Source of the DNA: Sphingopyxis microcysteis
GTDB lineage: Bacteria > Pseudomonadota > Alphaproteobacteria > Sphingomonadales > Sphingomonadaceae
Length of the DNA: 64,000 bases
Direction: 5' to 3'
NCBI RefSeq assembly: GCF_012274265.1
Contig: NZ_JAANYY010000002.1
Location: 744,001 to 808,000 of the forward strand
Below the pieces are notes generated by a model. That model worked only from the letters and a program-made list of their open reading frames with translations. It did no database searches and had not been told where the DNA came from. The translations under genes were made by a program, and so were the position numbers. The stretch's first letter is position 1. Every line of letters begins with the position of its first letter. Below are positions 1 through 8,020 of this stretch, in pieces.

Positions 1-2
1 GG

Positions 3-2099
3 GTGACGGTGCTGCGCGTCGTCGCGATCGAGGGCAGCAACCTCTGGGCGGTTCCCGACCGCTGGGAAGGAACCGCGCCGCCGCCGCGGCTACGCGTGAT
101 GGAGCAGGGGCGAAAAGGCGCGCTCGGCGTCGGCGACCGCATCCTTGCGCGCACCGAGGAGCGCGGCAACGGCCACGTCGCCCATCCGATGAAGCGGCTC
201 GCGGCGAGCGCCGAGACGGTGATCGGCGTGCTGGTCGAGGACGTTGGTCCGGGCGGCAAGCCGATGATCTGGCTGCGTCCCGCCGACAAGCGCGCGCGGT
301 TCGACTTCGCGGTTGCGGACAAGGGCGATGCCGACATCGGCGACCTCGTGCGCGCCGAACTGACCGGACGCGGCGCGGCGATCAAGGCGAAGGTCATCGA
401 CCGGATCGGCGACCCCTTTGCGCCGAAGTCGCTGAGCATGATCGCGATCGCGCGGCACGAGATCCCGCATGTTTTTGACGGCGAAACGATTGCTGAGGCC
501 GAACGCGCGGCCAGGCTGCCGCTTACCCCCGACGGGCGCGAGGATTTGCGCGACCTGCCGATCGTCGCGATCGACCCCATCGACGCGCGCGACCATGACG
601 ACGCCGTCTGGGCGATCGCCGACGAGGATCCGGGCAACAAGGGCGGCTATAGGGCGATCGTCGCGATCGCCGACGTCAGTTTTTATGTCCGCCCCGACGG
701 CGACCTCGACCGCGAGGCACGGCGGCGCGGCAACAGCGTCTATTTCCCCGACCGCGTCGTGCCGATGCTCCCCGAAACGCTGTCGGCGGGGGTTTGTTCG
801 CTGAAAGCGCGCGAAGACCGCGCCGCGATGGCGTGCCACCTGGTTATCGACAAGCATGGCAAGGTGACGTCATGGCGCTTTAACCGCGCGCTCGTGCGGC
901 TGCGCGCAAACATCGCCTATGAACACGCACAAGCGGCCTATGATGCCGATACGCCGCGGGACGATTGGGACGCCGATGTGCTCCCGACGCTGCGGAACCT
1001 GTGGGCTTGCTGGGCTTTGCTCGCGAAAGCGCGCGCGGCCCGCGCGCCGCTCGACCTCGATCTGCCCGAACGTCAGGTGATCCTCGACGAGGCGGGCGGC
1101 ATCGCCGAAATCCGCGTGCGCGACCGGCTCGATTCGATGCGGCTGATCGAGGATTATATGATCGCGGCGAATGTCGCGGCGGCAAAAGCGCTCGAGGCGA
1201 AGAAATCGCCGGTCATGTACCGCATCCACGAGCCGCCGAGCCGCGAGAAGCTGGTCAGCCTCAAGGATTATCTCGAAACCTTTGAACAAAGCTTCGCGCT
1301 GGGGCAGGTGATCACGCCTGCGGTGTTCAACCGGCTGATCGACGGCTTTTCGGAGGACGACCGGCTGCCCGAGATCATGCAGGCGATCCTGCGCAGCCAG
1401 ACGCAGGCCTATTACGGCCCCGCCAATGCGGGCCATTTCGGCCTCGCGCTCGGCTCTTACGCCCATTTCACCTCGCCGATCCGCCGTTACGCCGACCTGA
1501 TCGTCCACCGCGCGCTGGTCGATAGTTACAAGCTCGAAGTCCCGGGCAAACCCAGGAACCTGCCCGCGCGCACCGGGCTGGGGGAGGCCGATGCCAAGGG
1601 GCTGTCGCGCATCGGCGAGGCGATCAGCGCATTGGAACGCCGCGCGATGGAGGCCGAGCGCGAGACGGTCGATCGCTATGTCGCGGCCTATCTGGCGGGC
1701 AAGACCGGTGAAATCGTCGCGGCGCGGATCACCGGGGTGCAGCCCTTCGGCTTTTTCGCGACGGTCGACGGGCTCGGCGGCGATGGGCTGGTGCCGGTAT
1801 CGACGCTGGGCAGCGAACGCTTCTTTTACGACGAAGCGGCGCGGAGCCTAGACAGCGAGCATGGCCGCGTCAGCTATACCGTCGGTCAGCGGCTGGACCT
1901 GCGGCTGATGGACGCGAACCCGGTGAGTGGCGCACTGCGTTTCGAGCTGCCCGATGCACCCGAAGGCGGCTTCCGCAATCGCCCGCCGCGCCGCGACGGG
2001 GTGAAGGGGAAGGCGACCGGGAAAGACAAGGCGGGCAAGCATATGGTCGGCAAGCGCGGGCGGCCGGCAAACATCAAGCACAAGGGGCGGCGGCGCTAA
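3..2099 (+). CDS. rnr: Ribonuclease R, 5' end cut by the window
   Basis: 3'-5' exoribonuclease of the RNB (RNase II/R) family, degrading structured RNA in the cytoplasm. The catalytic RNB block is plain: the motif PIDARDHDDAVW at about residues 192-203 carries the Asp cluster that binds magnesium. The later segment with HFTSPIRRYADL (about residue 492) is also diagnostic. An S1-type RNA-binding domain follows (about 575-655), then a Lys/Arg-rich tail. The apparent GTG start at base 3 is an accident of the window edge: full-length RNase R is about 100 residues longer and begins with a winged-helix domain that is missing here. The gene ends just before a palindromic repeat. Confidence 0.95.
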   Translation: MTVLRVVAIEGSNLWAVPDRWEGTAPPPRLRVMEQGRKGALGVGDRILARTEERGNGHVAHPMKRLAASAETVIGVLVEDVGPGGKPMIWLRPADKRARFDFAVADKGDADIGDLVRAELTGRGAAIKAKVIDRIGDPFAPKSLSMIAIARHEIPHVFDGETIAEAERAARLPLTPDGREDLRDLPIVAIDPIDARDHDDAVWAIADEDPGNKGGYRAIVAIADVSFYVRPDGDLDREARRRGNSVYFPDRVVPMLPETLSAGVCSLKAREDRAAMACHLVIDKHGKVTSWRFNRALVRLRANIAYEHAQAAYDADTPRDDWDADVLPTLRNLWACWALLAKARAARAPLDLDLPERQVILDEAGGIAEIRVRDRLDSMRLIEDYMIAANVAAAKALEAKKSPVMYRIHEPPSREKLVSLKDYLETFEQSFALGQVITPAVFNRLIDGFSEDDRLPEIMQAILRSQTQAYYGPANAGHFGLALGSYAHFTSPIRRYADLIVHRALVDSYKLEVPGKPRNLPARTGLGEADAKGLSRIGEAISALERRAMEAERETVDRYVAAYLAGKTGEIVAARITGVQPFGFFATVDGLGGDGLVPVSTLGSERFFYDEAARSLDSEHGRVSYTVGQRLDLRLMDANPVSGALRFELPDAPEGGFRNRPPRRDGVKGKATGKDKAGKHMVGKRGRPANIKHKGRRR

Positions 2100-2107
2100 C
2101 ATTCGCA

Positions 2108-2270
2108 CCCCTCCCCTTCAGGGGAGGGGCAGTGAGACTTGGCCCGGCCTAGCCGGGCCTTTAGTCGAACGGGGTGGGGGTCGGCGGCGCAGCGCAAGGC
2201 TGCTGGCCCCCACCCGCTGCGACTAACGAACAAGTTCGTAAGTCTCGCTGCCCTCCCCTGAAGGGGAGGG
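2108..2270. repeat. MITE-like nested palindrome (GGGGAGGGG type)
   Basis: About 163 bp with terminal inverted repeats. The left arm starts CCCCTCCCCTTCAGGGGAG and continues GCAGTGAGACTT; the right arm is its near-complement, with AAGTCTCGCTGC next to CCCTCCCCTGAAGG. Each tip is itself a hairpin. Nested inside are GGCCCGGC-CTA-GCCGGGCC and a second inverted pair (AGTCG..GGGTGGGGG / CCCCCACCCGCTGCGACT). No ORF of its own. It lies between convergent rnr and the Xre gene, could act as a terminator, and supplies the C-terminal codons of the Xre protein. Confidence 0.75.
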
Positions 2271-3068
2271 CGTTCTATTTGCCAACCTCGCCAACAACGC
2301 TGCACTCTCTGCATCCGCTGGAAAAAACGCCTCGATCGCCAGTTCCGACAGCGTGATATCCACCGGCGTCCCGAAAATCGTCACCGTCGACACGAACGAT
2401 ATGCGCCCGGCATCGGTGTCGAGGATCAGCGGGACCGCGATGCTGCTGGCATGGCTGTCGCGATGCTCGGCGCTATGATCGTCGCTCTGTACCGCATAAC
2501 CCGCCAGCTCGTCGCGCAGCGCGATCAATCCGGTATCGGCGCTCGTCGCAATCTGGACGTCGATCCGCTCCAATATATGCGCGCGCCATTCGCCATAGTT
2601 GACGATCTGCGGTGCCAGCCCCTCGGGATGCAGCGCGATGCGCAGCACATTGACCGGCGGGGCCAGCAGCGCGGGCGCGACCTGCGCGGTGAGGATCGCG
2701 ATCGCGCCGTTCGCGGCGACCAGGTTCCAGTGGCGATCGACCGCGAGCGCCGGATAGGGCTCGTGACCTTTCAGCACATGCTCGACGATCGCGCGCACCC
2801 CCGCCATTTCGGGACTGTCGAGCGGGCGTTCCTGATAGTCTGGGGCATAACCCGCGGCGAGCAACAGCGCGTTGCGGGCACGATGCGGGACTTCCAGACG
2901 ATCGGCGATCCGCTGCAACATCTGCGCGCTCGGTTTCGATCGCCCCGTTTCGATGAAGCTCAAATGCCGGGTCGACATCTCGGTGTCGAGCGCCAGGTCC
3001 ATCTGGCTCATCCGGCGGCGGCTGCGCCATTCGCGGAGTTGGGTGCCGAGCGGTGCGGGTTGCATCAT
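2223..3068 (-). CDS. Xre-family regulator with MmyB-like ligand domain
   Basis: DNA-binding regulator of 281 residues. An N-terminal helix-turn-helix spans about residues 8-65 (LREWRSRRRMSQMDLAL, then HLSFIETGRSKPS). It is followed by an MmyB-like PAS-type sensing domain, recognisable from LLAAGYAPDYQERPL and the later DRHWNLVAAN. The ATG at 3068 is chosen because AAAGGAG lies just upstream; the frame stays open further upstream but without a ribosome site. MmyB-like regulators usually control neighbouring oxidoreductase or uptake genes, but the target is unknown. The divergent neighbour is a small membrane protein. The last roughly 17 residues (PSPSGEGSETYELVR) are encoded by the repeat at 2108-2270, so the native C-terminus was probably replaced. 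Confidence 0.85.
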   Translation of the reverse strand: MMQPAPLGTQLREWRSRRRMSQMDLALDTEMSTRHLSFIETGRSKPSAQMLQRIADRLEVPHRARNALLLAAGYAPDYQERPLDSPEMAGVRAIVEHVLKGHEPYPALAVDRHWNLVAANGAIAILTAQVAPALLAPPVNVLRIALHPEGLAPQIVNYGEWRAHILERIDVQIATSADTGLIALRDELAGYAVQSDDHSAEHRDSHASSIAVPLILDTDAGRISFVSTVTIFGTPVDITLSELAIEAFFPADAESAALLARLANRTPSPSGEGSETYELVR

Positions 3069-3187
3069 CGTCTCCTTTGCCGCGAGAGCTATACCCCGGC
3101 TTTCTGCTTTTCCATTACCTTGCGCGTAATCGACTGGCGGCGTTCGGCGCGGCAGACGGAAGGGGTCATCCCGAAAGGAGAACTCCA

Positions 3188-3580
3188 ATGTCGCTTTTCA
3201 ACCTCAAGAACACGCTGATTATCGATGCCATCACCTGCACCGGATTGTTCGTCTTTTGCGTCTTTGCGACTGCGACGGTCGCCACCCTGCTCGGCCTCCC
3301 CTCCGAACTGGTGACCGTCGCAGGCTGGATCGGGCTGCCGTCGGCGTTGCTGATGCTGTTCGTCGCGAACCAGAAGGCGCCGAACAAGGGGCTCGCCAAC
3401 CTGATTGCGGTCGGCAATCTTGGCTGGGTCATCGCAAGCTTTGTGGTGCTGGCGATGTTCGCTGCCCAGATGACCGCACTCGGCATCGCGGTCGTTTTTG
3501 TGCAGGCCATCGGCGTGCTGGTTTTTGCGATCTACGAAGCGAAGGGCGCGGCGGCATTGCAGCGCACGATTACCGTCTAA
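3188..3580 (+). CDS. Small integral membrane protein
   Basis: Protein of 130 residues with four predicted membrane helices (about 12-32, 40-60, 72-95, 100-120) and almost no soluble part. A good ribosome site (AAAGGAG) precedes the ATG, and the frame runs divergently from the Xre regulator, so the two may share a control region. No catalytic motif is visible and the family is not one I can name with certainty. It resembles small sphingomonad membrane proteins of unknown role. Its last codons overlap the convergent universal stress gene by 4 bp. Confidence 0.75.
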   Translation: MSLFNLKNTLIIDAITCTGLFVFCVFATATVATLLGLPSELVTVAGWIGLPSALLMLFVANQKAPNKGLANLIAVGNLGWVIASFVVLAMFAAQMTALGIAVVFVQAIGVLVFAIYEAKGAAALQRTITV

Positions 3581-4032
3581 CTCAACGCATCGAGCCGGGC
3601 GAGGTCGATCCCGCCCGGCACGATCATCACCGGGCAGGGCAGCGTTCCGGCGTCCTGCCCGGTGAAGTGCGCCACCAGCGGCCCCGGTGCGCCGTTCGCC
3701 GCGGTGGCCAGCACCAGCGCCGCAATCTCGTCGCTCGCATTGATCACCTCGCGCACGACGTCGGCGGGTTTGCCCGACTTCACCAGGATCTGCGGCGTCA
3801 CCCCCGCTTCCTGCACCACCGCGTCGGCGGCGGCAGCGACCAGTTCCTCGGCATGTTCGCGCGCTTCGGCTTCGATCGTCGCCTGCACGCTGCCAAAGGC
3901 GACGAAATCCTGCGGCGTCACGATCGCCAGCACCGCGACCCCGCCGCCGGTCCGCGCGGCGCGGCGCGCCGCAAAGCGCAGCGCCAGCGACGCCTCGGGG
4001 CTGTCGTCGATCACCACCAGATATGTCCGCAT
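3577..4032 (-). CDS. Universal stress protein (UspA family)
   Basis: Single-domain UspA-fold protein of 151 residues, the normal length. It begins with the typical beta strand MRTYLVVIDDSPEASLALRF. The Asp after the strand and the later Gly-rich region (ATAANGAPGPLVAHFTG) with CPVMIVPGG at the end match the nucleotide-binding layout, although the classical G-2x-G-9x-G-S/T signature is imperfect. These proteins bind ATP or act in stress survival. It is divergent from pdhC across about 160 bp that may hold both promoters. Confidence 0.88.
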   Translation of the reverse strand: MRTYLVVIDDSPEASLALRFAARRAARTGGGVAVLAIVTPQDFVAFGSVQATIEAEAREHAEELVAAAADAVVQEAGVTPQILVKSGKPADVVREVINASDEIAALVLATAANGAPGPLVAHFTGQDAGTLPCPVMIVPGGIDLARLDALS

Positions 4033-4191
4033 CGCCCCGACCCCCTATGCTTTTTGTGCGTAGAGAGTGCGTCACATTCGTATGAAACGCAAGTTTGCGC
4101 CAATGGACGTTGACGAACGATGCTCTTATGACGAGGGACGAATCCGTAGCGGCAGGCTTGGCCTGCAAGACTGACAGGGACACGCCTAGAC

Positions 4192-5505
4192 ATGCCAATC
4201 GAACTCAAGATGCCCGCCCTCTCGCCGACGATGGAGGAGGGCACGCTCGCCAAATGGCTGGTGAAGGAGGGCGATGAGGTCAAATCGGGCGACCTGCTGG
4301 CCGAGATCGAGACCGACAAGGCGACGATGGAGTTCGAAGCGGTCGACGAGGGCGTGGTCAGCCAGATTCTGGTCGCCGAGGGGACCGACGGGGTGAAGGT
4401 CGGTACCGTGATTGCGGTAATTACGGGCGAGGGTGACGATGCCGGGAGCGCGAAGGCGGCTCCGGCGCCTGCCGTTGCTCCCACCCCTGAACCCGTTCGC
4501 GCTGAGCCTGTCGAAGCGCCGTCCTCATCTTCTCCGGCGGCCGCGGTGAAGGACGGTCCTTCGACAAGCTCAGGACAAACGGAAAAAGGCGATCGCATCA
4601 AAGCCAGCCCGCTCGCCAAGCGCCTTGCCGCCGAACGGGGCATCGATCTCAAGGGGGTGACCGGCACCGGCCCGGGCGGCCGCATCGTCAAGGCCGACCT
4701 CGAAGGCGCGCCCGCAGGCGCCGCGGCATCCGCTCCCGTCGCCCCCGCGCAGGCGGCGGGCGCTGTCGGCACGGCGCCTGCTCCGGCGCCGGCTGGCCCG
4801 ATCCCCGATTTCGGCATTCCGCACGAGGACGAAAAGCTCAGCGGCATGCGCAAGACGATCGCGCGCCGCCTGACCCAGTCGATGCAGGAAGCGCCGCACA
4901 TTTACCTCACCGTCGACATCCGCCTCGACGCGCTGCTCAAGCTCCGCGGCGAGCTCAACGCCAGCCTCGAAAGCCGCGGCGTCAAGCTCAGCGTCAATGA
5001 CATGCTGATCAAGGCGCTCGCGGTCGCACTCGAACGCGTGCCCGCCTGCAATGTCAGCTTCGGCGGCGATGTGATGCGCAAATACAGCCGCGCCGACATC
5101 TCGGTCGCGGTGAGCATCCCGGGCGGGCTGATCACCCCGATCATCACCGACGCGGGCGGCAAGTCGATGTCGAAAATCTCGACCGAAATGGCCGAGCTCG
5201 CGGCGAAGGCGAAGGAAGGCAAGCTCCAGCCGCATGAATATCAGGGCGGCACCGCCTCGATCTCGAACATGGGCATGATGGGGATCAAGCAATTCACCGC
5301 GGTGATCAATCCGCCGCAGGCGATGATCATGGCGATCGGCGCGGGCGAGAAGCGGCCCTACATCGTCGACGACGCGCTCGCGATCGCCACGGTCATGTCG
5401 GCGACCGGCAGCTTTGACCACCGCGCGATCGACGGGGCGGATGGCGCGCTACTGATGAAGACCTTCAAGGAACTGGTCGAGAACCCGCTGGGGCTGGTGG
5501 CTTGA
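4192..5505 (+). CDS. pdhC: Pyruvate dehydrogenase E2, dihydrolipoamide acetyltransferase
   Basis: Transfers acetyl groups from E1-bound intermediates to CoA in the pyruvate dehydrogenase complex. 437 residues in the usual order. One N-terminal lipoyl domain (about 1-80) carries the lipoylated Lys in [14 protein letters not shown] long Ala/Pro linker follows, then an E3/E1-binding domain (about 137-175, [17 protein letters not shown]) and a second linker. The C-terminal acetyltransferase domain (about 205-437) has the active-site [11 protein letters not shown]. The first linker contains an in-frame palindromic repeat encoding GPSTSSGQT-type sequence. lpdA (E3) lies downstream but is separated by a DUF559 cassette; E1 genes are not in the window. 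A small hairpin (GCAGGC-TTG-GCCTGC, 4152-4166) sits in the leader. Confidence 0.95.
   Translation: MPIELKMPALSPTMEEGTLAKWLVKEGDEVKSGDLLAEIETDKATMEFEAVDEGVVSQILVAEGTDGVKVGTVIAVITGEGDDAGSAKAAPAPAVAPTPEPVRAEPVEAPSSSSPAAAVKDGPSTSSGQTEKGDRIKASPLAKRLAAERGIDLKGVTGTGPGGRIVKADLEGAPAGAAASAPVAPAQAAGAVGTAPAPAPAGPIPDFGIPHEDEKLSGMRKTIARRLTQSMQEAPHIYLTVDIRLDALLKLRGELNASLESRGVKLSVNDMLIKALAVALERVPACNVSFGGDVMRKYSRADISVAVSIPGGLITPIITDAGGKSMSKISTEMAELAAKAKEGKLQPHEYQGGTASISNMGMMGIKQFTAVINPPQAMIMAIGAGEKRPYIVDDALAIATVMSATGSFDHRAIDGADGALLMKTFKELVENPLGLVA
4493..4582. repeat. Palindromic repeat inside pdhC (GAGCCTGTCGAAG family)
   Basis: Inverted repeat of about 25-bp arms: the left arm begins CCGTTCGCGCTGAGCCTGTC and the right arm complement begins CCGTTTGTCCTGAGCTTGTC, separated by about 40 bp. 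It belongs to the same family as the intergenic copies at 15842 and 29140. It is translated in frame as part of the flexible PdhC linker. Confidence 0.8.
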
Positions 5506-5509
5506 TGGA

Positions 5510-5570
5510 CCCCTCTCCCTTCAAGGGAGAGGGAGGGGCCCGCGCGCGTCAGCGCGTGGGAGGGTGAGGG
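5510..5570 (+). repeat. Left inverted repeat of the DUF559 cassette
   Basis: Starts with CCCCTCTCCCTTCAAGGGAG (a hairpin tip), then GGGAGGGGCCC, a variable small hairpin (CGCGC-GTCA-GCGCG) and GGGAGGGTGAGGG. It is the inverted partner of 5916-5973. Its last bases act as the purine-rich ribosome site directly before the GTG start at 5572. Confidence 0.85.
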
Positions 5571-5571
5571 T

Positions 5572-6000
5572 GTGACGGCAGGCTATTCGAAGCAGACGCT
5601 GGAACGTGCCAAATCGCTGCGCCGCTCGCTCACCGAACAAGAGAAGAAGTTATGGGGTGCCCTGCGCGATCGGCGGCTCGGCGGTTTCAAATTTCGTAAG
5701 CAGCAGCCGATTGGACCGTTTATCGCTGATTTCGTCTGTCAGGAACGACGTCTGATCGTCGAGTTGGATGGATCGCAGCACGCTGAATCGCAGGCCGATG
5801 CGCGTCGGGACGTTTTCCTCGATGACAAGGGTTATCGTGTGCTCCGCATCTGGAACAATGAAGTGACTGGAAACATGTCCGGAGTATTGGCGGCGATCTT
5901 GGCCGCGCTTTCGGACCCTCACCCTCCCATTGCTGCGCAATGGGCCCCTCCCTCTCCCTTGAAGGGAGAGGGGATTGATAATGGAGCGAATCTTGGCTGA
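5572..6000 (+). CDS. DUF559 (Vsr-like endonuclease fold) protein in an inverted-repeat cassette
   Basis: 142 residues. The DUF559 domain (about 8-110) has the hallmarks of the family: LRRSLTEQEKKLWGALR, RKQQPIGPFIADFVC, IVELDGSQH and DDKGYRVLRIWNNEV. The fold is of the PD-(D/E)XK/Vsr type, with Asp (IADF) and Glu (IVELD) as likely metal ligands; activity is inferred, not shown. The GTG start immediately follows the left repeat. The tail after about residue 112 (DPHPPIAAQWAPPSPLKGEG) is translated from the right repeat. The gene sits between pdhC and lpdA, which otherwise form a natural unit, so it looks like an insertion. Confidence 0.85.
   Translation: MTAGYSKQTLERAKSLRRSLTEQEKKLWGALRDRRLGGFKFRKQQPIGPFIADFVCQERRLIVELDGSQHAESQADARRDVFLDDKGYRVLRIWNNEVTGNMSGVLAAILAALSDPHPPIAAQWAPPSPLKGEGIDNGANLG
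5916..5973 (-). repeat. Right inverted repeat of the DUF559 cassette
   Basis: Reverse complement reads CCCCTCTCCCTTCAAGGGAG then GGGAGGGGCCC, a small hairpin with a different sequence (ATTGC-GCA-GCAAT), and GGGAGGGTGAGGGT. The outer 32 bases are identical to the left copy, while the small hairpin differs but still pairs. It lies inside the 3' end of the DUF559 frame and ends about 20 bp before the lpdA start. Confidence 0.85.
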
Positions 6001-7390
6001 CACCTCATACGACCTCATCGTCCTCGGCTCCGGCCCCGGCGGCTATGTTGCCGCGATCCGCGCGGCGCAGCTCGGCCTCAAGACCGCGATTGTCGAGCGC
6101 GAGCTGCTTGGCGGCATCTGCCTCAACTGGGGGTGCATTCCCACCAAGGCGCTGCTGCGGTCGGCCGAGATCTATCACTACATGCAGCACGCGGGCGCCT
6201 ATGGGCTGAAAGCCGCCGAGATCAGCGCCGATATCGGTGCGGTGGTGAAACGCTCGCGCGGGGTGGCGAAGCAGCTCAATCAGGGCGTTACGCACCTGAT
6301 GAAGAAGCACAAGATCACCGTCCATATGGGCGAGGGCAAGCTGACGGCGCCGGGCAAGCTGGAGGTCAAGGGCGAGAAGGGAACCGAAACCCTCACCGCC
6401 AAGAACATCATCGTCGCCACCGGCGCCCGCGCCCGCGACCTGCCGTTCGCGCCCGCCGACGGCAAGCGCATCTGGACCTATCGCCATGCGCTGGTGCCGC
6501 CTGAAATGCCCAAGAAATTGCTCGTCATCGGATCGGGCGCGATCGGGATCGAATTTGCGAGCTTCTACAAGGATATGGGCGCCGAAGTGACCGTGGTCGA
6601 AATGCTCGACCGGCTCGTCCCCGTCGAGGATGCCGATGTGTCGGCCTTCCTTGAAAAGGCATTGAAGAAACAGGGCATGACGATCCACACCGGTGCCGGG
6701 GTCGAGGAGCTGAAGGCCACCGCGACCGGAGTCTCCGCCAAGATCAAGGGCAAGGACGGCAAGGTCGAATCGGCCGAGTTCAGCCATGCGATCGTCGCGA
6801 TCGGCATCGTCCCGAATACCGAGAATATCGGGCTGGAAGCGCTCGGCGTGAAGACGACCAAGGGCCATATCGACACCGACGCGATGTGCCGCACCAACGT
6901 CCCCGGCCTGTGGGCGATCGGCGACGTCACCGCGCCGCCGTGGCTTGCGCACAAGGCGATGCACGAATCGATCATCGCGGTCGAGGCGATCGCGGGCAAC
7001 CATCCGCACGCGATGGACGTGCGCAACATCCCCGGCTGCACCTATTGCCGCCCGCAAATCGCCAGCGTCGGGCTGACCGAGGCGAAGGCGAAGGAGCTGG
7101 GCTATGAGGTCAAGGCGGGTACCTTCCCGTTCATCGGCAACGGCAAGGCGATTGCGCTGGGCGAGGCCGAGGGCTTCACCAAGACCGTGTTCGACGCAAA
7201 AACTGGCGAACTGCTCGGCGCGCACATGATCGGCGCCGAGGTCACCGAGCTCATTCAGGGCTATACGATCGGCAAGACCGCCGAGCTGGTCGAGGATGAC
7301 TTCATCGGCACCGTCTTCCCGCATCCGACGCTCAGCGAGACGATGCACGAGGGCGTGCTGGCGGCTTTCGGGCGGCCGCTGCACATCTGA
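5993..7390 (+). CDS. lpdA: Dihydrolipoyl dehydrogenase (E3)
   Basis: FAD-dependent enzyme of 465 residues that reoxidises the lipoyl arms of the pyruvate dehydrogenase complex. FAD-binding GSGPGGYVAAIRAA lies near the N-terminus. The redox-active disulfide is in GGICLNWGCIPTKALL, NAD binding is at VIGSGAIGIEF, and the C-terminal dimer domain has the His-Glu pair in FPHPTLSETMHEG. I prefer a TTG start at 5993: GGAG lies 6 bases upstream and the protein then begins MADTSYDLIVLGSG, as in relatives. An ATG at 5981 and a TTG at 5975 would add four to six residues encoded next to the repeat. It overlaps the DUF559 stop codon. Confidence 0.93.
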   Translation: MADTSYDLIVLGSGPGGYVAAIRAAQLGLKTAIVERELLGGICLNWGCIPTKALLRSAEIYHYMQHAGAYGLKAAEISADIGAVVKRSRGVAKQLNQGVTHLMKKHKITVHMGEGKLTAPGKLEVKGEKGTETLTAKNIIVATGARARDLPFAPADGKRIWTYRHALVPPEMPKKLLVIGSGAIGIEFASFYKDMGAEVTVVEMLDRLVPVEDADVSAFLEKALKKQGMTIHTGAGVEELKATATGVSAKIKGKDGKVESAEFSHAIVAIGIVPNTENIGLEALGVKTTKGHIDTDAMCRTNVPGLWAIGDVTAPPWLAHKAMHESIIAVEAIAGNHPHAMDVRNIPGCTYCRPQIASVGLTEAKAKELGYEVKAGTFPFIGNGKAIALGEAEGFTKTVFDAKTGELLGAHMIGAEVTELIQGYTIGKTAELVEDDFIGTVFPHPTLSETMHEGVLAAFGRPLHI

Positions 7391-7417
7391 TCGCGCGCCG
7401 CGATCCGGCACCACCGC

Positions 7418-8020
7418 GTGAACCCGTCGATCCTGCATTTTTCCCGCGCGGGCAATTTGGGGAAGGCGCTGCTGTTTGCGGCGTTCGCGGCCGCGGCGTT
7501 CGCGCTGGCGTGGATCGAACATGCCGAGCGTATCGCGCCGTCGCCGACCATCGGGCTGCCGGGCCTGGAATTTCCCGCGCCCGCCCATCGGGACGACGAC
7601 CTGCTCGGATCGCTGCAAATCCCGTTCCTGTTACTGCTGGGCAGCGCCAGCCTGTTCTATGTCGGGCGGTTCGGCGCGCGCGTCGTGCGCGGCGGGGGTG
7701 CGGCGCGGATCGAGGGCCATGCGCTCTATCTTCATGCAAGCTACGGCGCGGCGAGCCCGGTACCGGTGGCCGATATTGCCGAGGTGATTGTTGACCGCGC
7801 CGATCGCCTGCCGGGTGAGGGTGGCGGCGGAGCGGCGCGGATCGGCGCGCGTTTGCGGCACGGGCTATACCTTCGCTACCGTAGCGAAGGCGGCGACCGG
7901 GAGGTGCGATTGTTCGACAATGACGTCGAGGGCGGAGTCGATCAATTGCGGCGCTTTGCCGGACAATTGGACGCATGGCGCCGGTCGGGCGCGCGCATGA
8001 CAAGGGAGACGGGCCGGTGA
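7418..8020 (+). CDS. Predicted membrane protein, function unknown
   Basis: 200 residues starting at GTG. Two membrane helices are likely: about 13-33 (KALLFAAFAAAAFALAW) and about 69-87 (IPFLLLLGSASLFYVGRFG). A soluble part follows that looks like a PH-like or membrane-associated beta domain (RIEGHALYLHASYG, then IAEVIVDRAD), a pattern seen in small regulator-like membrane proteins. I do not recognise a named family. Its TGA overlaps the GTG start of the PAP2 phosphatase (GTGA), so the two are probably translationally coupled. Confidence 0.65.
   Translation: MNPSILHFSRAGNLGKALLFAAFAAAAFALAWIEHAERIAPSPTIGLPGLEFPAPAHRDDDLLGSLQIPFLLLLGSASLFYVGRFGARVVRGGGAARIEGHALYLHASYGAASPVPVADIAEVIVDRADRLPGEGGGGAARIGARLRHGLYLRYRSEGGDREVRLFDNDVEGGVDQLRRFAGQLDAWRRSGARMTRETGR

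Noticed and set aside
2451-3218. Plus-strand frame opposite the Xre regulator
   Set aside because: No domain and the opposite strand has strong helix-turn-helix motifs.
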